5,472 nucleotides of DNA from JBNJGT01 sp051819765 (GTDB lineage Archaea; Nanobdellota; Nanobdellia; Woesearchaeales; JACJVW01). This document shows, one piece after another, positions 4,063 to 5,472 of this stretch. The stretch is taken from contig JBNJGT010000075.1 of the NCBI GenBank assembly GCA_051819765.1, positions 1-5,472 on the forward strand, given 5' to 3'. The notes under the pieces were generated by a model. That model searched no databases. It was not told the DNA's origin and saw only the letters and a program-made list of their open reading frames with translations. The first letter of the stretch is position 1. Every line of letters begins with the position of its first letter. The translations under genes were made by a program, and so were the position numbers.

Positions 4063-5248
4063 GCGACAAGGAATAAAAGATTATCCTTTGCTTATACTCG
4101 ATTTTTCTCATCACCAGAGAAAGGAGCAACAAGGGAGCCAATACAATGAGGCTTTTTGCGAGTATGAGAGAACCGCCATAAGAGAAGGGCGGCAGATAGA
4201 CGAAGAGGCCTGAGATAAGGACAAAACAGAGAGTACTCCCTATCAAAAATAAGGCATCGGGTAGCTTCTTCTTATACAGAATCACAGCAGGGATCCCTAC
4301 TACGAGCAGTGCAAGCAGATACTTCAACGACTTGTACTGAAAGGGTCCGAAGTCAAAGAGATAGCGCGATATGGTTGATGTCCACACAGCAAAGAACACA
4401 AAGAAGAATATCACTGCAATGGCAGGATGCCGGCATGATCTGAGACGCAGGATGATGCCTATCAACAGGCAAAGGCCAGCGATGAACATGATACCAATTT
4501 TCATAAGAGACATGTTGCGAACCTTTACCGCCTGGTAATCATTGCCAACTGCAGCTGAGGCCCATCGCACAGTCTCTTCTATCAGGCGGGTATCCCACAC
4601 CTCAGTCAGATGATTGGAGTCTGAGACGAAGGTGGTGACCTTGCTATCCGTGCCAAACTTTCCACCATTTGTCCTTCCCGTCAGGGTACGGGCCACCTCA
4701 TGCATTTTTGCAGGAGGCACTAAGTTGTCATCTCTTCCGGTTGCAAGAAAGAGGTTTGTCTTCAGAGGATGGCTCTTGTTCGGCGGAAAACGGGCGGCGA
4801 CAGCTATCACTGCATTGATTTGTGTGGGAACCTCATAACCCACCCAATAGGCAACGTTTCCTGATCCTGAATGCCCACCGACCAGCAGATCCTCGGGCTC
4901 AACCAGCTCATGACCTTTCAAGTAGCGAAGTGCCTGGATTGTATCATCCATACTGTCAACCCAGGGGGTCTTGTTCACCCTGCCATAGCTCTGGCTTCTG
5001 AGGAGCACCGCAAAGCCTGCCCTTTGGAAAGCCTCTGCCCAGATATTGTAGAGGGCCTTATCGGCACCTGCGCCAGCACCAAACACAATCCCAGGAAACG
5101 GGCCCTCTCCTTCGGGCAAGAAGAGTTTCACTTCGTCCACAACACCGTCATAGTGAAGTTTACTATCGACGGAATCGAATGGACCCTGCATTATCGTGGG
5201 GAGAAGCCATCCGATGATACCGATCACGATCAGGATATGCGGTTTCAT
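4025..5248 (-). CDS. Alpha/beta hydrolase with six-helix membrane domain
   Basis: This 407-aa protein begins with a signal-anchor helix (residues 4-20). An alpha/beta hydrolase domain follows (about 33-235), then six hydrophobic segments at about 250-268, 275-292, 307-325, 333-351, 360-379 and 388-405. The domain has PGIVFGAGAGAD (52-63) after an early strand, the nucleophile elbow GGHSGSGN with S127, an acid in GRDDNLVPP (D173 or D174), and SDSNHLTEVW with H213. This is a full Ser-Asp-His triad resembling dienelactone hydrolase/acyl-peptidase-type enzymes. The elbow has Ser instead of Gly at its last position (GHSGS for GxSxG). The single N-terminal helix predicts that the domain faces outside the cell. 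The substrate is unknown. The start is supported by TTTTAAAC 27 nt upstream. Confidence 0.87.
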   Translation of the reverse strand: MKPHILIVIGIIGWLLPTIMQGPFDSVDSKLHYDGVVDEVKLFLPEGEGPFPGIVFGAGAGADKALYNIWAEAFQRAGFAVLLRSQSYGRVNKTPWVDSMDDTIQALRYLKGHELVEPEDLLVGGHSGSGNVAYWVGYEVPTQINAVIAVAARFPPNKSHPLKTNLFLATGRDDNLVPPAKMHEVARTLTGRTNGGKFGTDSKVTTFVSDSNHLTEVWDTRLIEETVRWASAAVGNDYQAVKVRNMSLMKIGIMFIAGLCLLIGIILRLRSCRHPAIAVIFFFVFFAVWTSTISRYLFDFGPFQYKSLKYLLALLVVGIPAVILYKKKLPDALFLIGSTLCFVLISGLFVYLPPFSYGGSLILAKSLIVLAPLLLLSLVMRKIEYKQRIIFYSLSLIWLLPVVIPAL

Positions 5249-5271
5249 CCAACCGAGAAACGCTTCACTTT

Positions 5272-5279
5272 GTTTAAAA
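5272..5279 (-). promoter_or_regulatory. TATA box, leaderless promoter of the hydrolase gene
   Basis: Read on the minus strand, TTTTAAAC is centred about 27.5 nt upstream of the ATG at 5248. No ribosome site precedes the ATG. It lies just beyond the terminator of the upstream cold-shock gene, so the two genes are probably separate transcription units. Confidence 0.55.
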
Positions 5280-5298
5280 TGTTTATGGAGTAGTCCTC

Positions 5299-5330
5299 AA
5301 AAAAAAAGAAATTGGAATCCCCGAAGGGAT
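5299..5330 (-). terminator. UUCG-loop hairpin and T-tract after the cold-shock gene
   Basis: On the minus strand ATCCC-TTCG-GGGAT (5330-5317) forms a perfect 5-bp stem closed by a stable C(UUCG)G tetraloop. Nine consecutive T follow (5307-5299). An upstream GGAATC (5340-5335) could pair with GATTCC, formed by the 3' arm plus following bases, to give a longer alternative stem. It lies 17 nt after the cold-shock stop codon. Confidence 0.75.
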
Positions 5331-5346
5331 GTTTGATTCCTTAGAA

Positions 5347-5472
5347 TTATTCTGCACTGGATTCAGCCTTATTCACATTAACTGCTTTTGGGCCTCTGTT
5401 GCCTTCCTCAATCTCGAACTCAACTGCGTCATTATCCTGTAGTGTTACGCCTTCTTTGATGCCTGTTACATG
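5347..5472 (-). CDS. cspA: Cold-shock domain protein, C-terminal half (partial)
   Basis: The visible 41 codons read from HVTGIKEG through LQDNDAVEFEIEEGNRGPKA to VNVNKAESSAE and a TAA stop. This is the characteristic second half of a CspA-type cold-shock domain: the GxxL-x-DND-x-VEFE turn and strand, then the NRGPKAVNV strand. The leading His is probably the end of the RNP2 motif (VFVH). The beginning, with RNP1 and most of RNP2, lies beyond the right edge. Such proteins are about 65-70 residues long, bind single-stranded RNA and DNA, and act as RNA chaperones in the cytoplasm. In archaea they occur in some lineages, including haloarchaea and DPANN groups, and are absent from most hyperthermophiles. 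Confidence 0.9.
   Translation of the reverse strand, partial: HVTGIKEGVTLQDNDAVEFEIEEGNRGPKAVNVNKAESSAE

Noticed and set aside
4614..5293. Plus-strand open frames opposite the hydrolase gene.
   Set aside because: The minus strand carries the complete catalytic triad and membrane helices; these frames are antisense shadows without motifs.

Overview
The window looks archaeal. Several genes have a T/A-rich TATA-like box (TTTATATA, AATATAAA, TACATAAA, TTTTAAAC) whose centre lies about 25-28 nt upstream of a start codon, with no Shine-Dalgarno motif between. This is the pattern of archaeal leaderless transcripts. One internal gene instead has the archaeal-type ribosome site GGTGAT. Protein content (a SET-domain methyltransferase, MscS, a CPBP-type membrane protease and a cold-shock protein, many of them small proteins) fits a small-genome archaeon of the DPANN type such as Woesearchaeota/Pacearchaeota. 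That placement is inference only, and a methanogen or other euryarchaeote cannot be excluded.

Layout. Bases 1-30 are probably the last codons of an upstream gene. Bases 49-1337 (+) hold a membrane cluster: a 96-aa three-helix protein, a 79-aa two-helix protein and a CPBP-family intramembrane protease, the last two separated by one base. A SET-domain lysine methyltransferase (1257-1766, -) converges on the protease gene and overlaps its 3' end by 81 bp. Divergent from it is a small-conductance mechanosensitive channel gene, mscS (1839-2642, +), complete from start to stop but needing two frame changes. It is followed by paired hairpins with a T-tract. The next 0.3 kb (2731-3002) carries a strong ribosome site and a stretch readable as an ~85-aa protein only through two +1 frame changes, the first at CCC-TGA. 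It is either a decayed gene, a recoded gene or a sequence-error zone.

Bases 3021-4062 (+) hold a histidine phosphatase followed 4 bp later by a nucleoside 2-deoxyribosyltransferase-like protein. Its start region has both a ribosome site and an internal TATA box. A membrane-anchored alpha/beta hydrolase with a six-helix C-terminal membrane domain (4025-5248, -) converges on it with a 38-bp overlap. The right edge is the C-terminal half of a cold-shock protein on the minus strand (5347-5472), ending in a UUCG-loop hairpin plus T-tract.

The phosphatase/deoxyribosyltransferase-like pair may act together on nucleotide or sugar-phosphate metabolism, and the first three genes form a membrane module. 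The other genes show no obvious pathway link. No RNA gene, CRISPR array, insertion sequence or intact mobile gene was seen. The most unusual points are the cluster of frame changes between about 1.98 and 2.89 kb, the 81-bp antisense overlap, the two-start arrangement at 3613/3622, and the hydrolase fused to a polytopic membrane domain.
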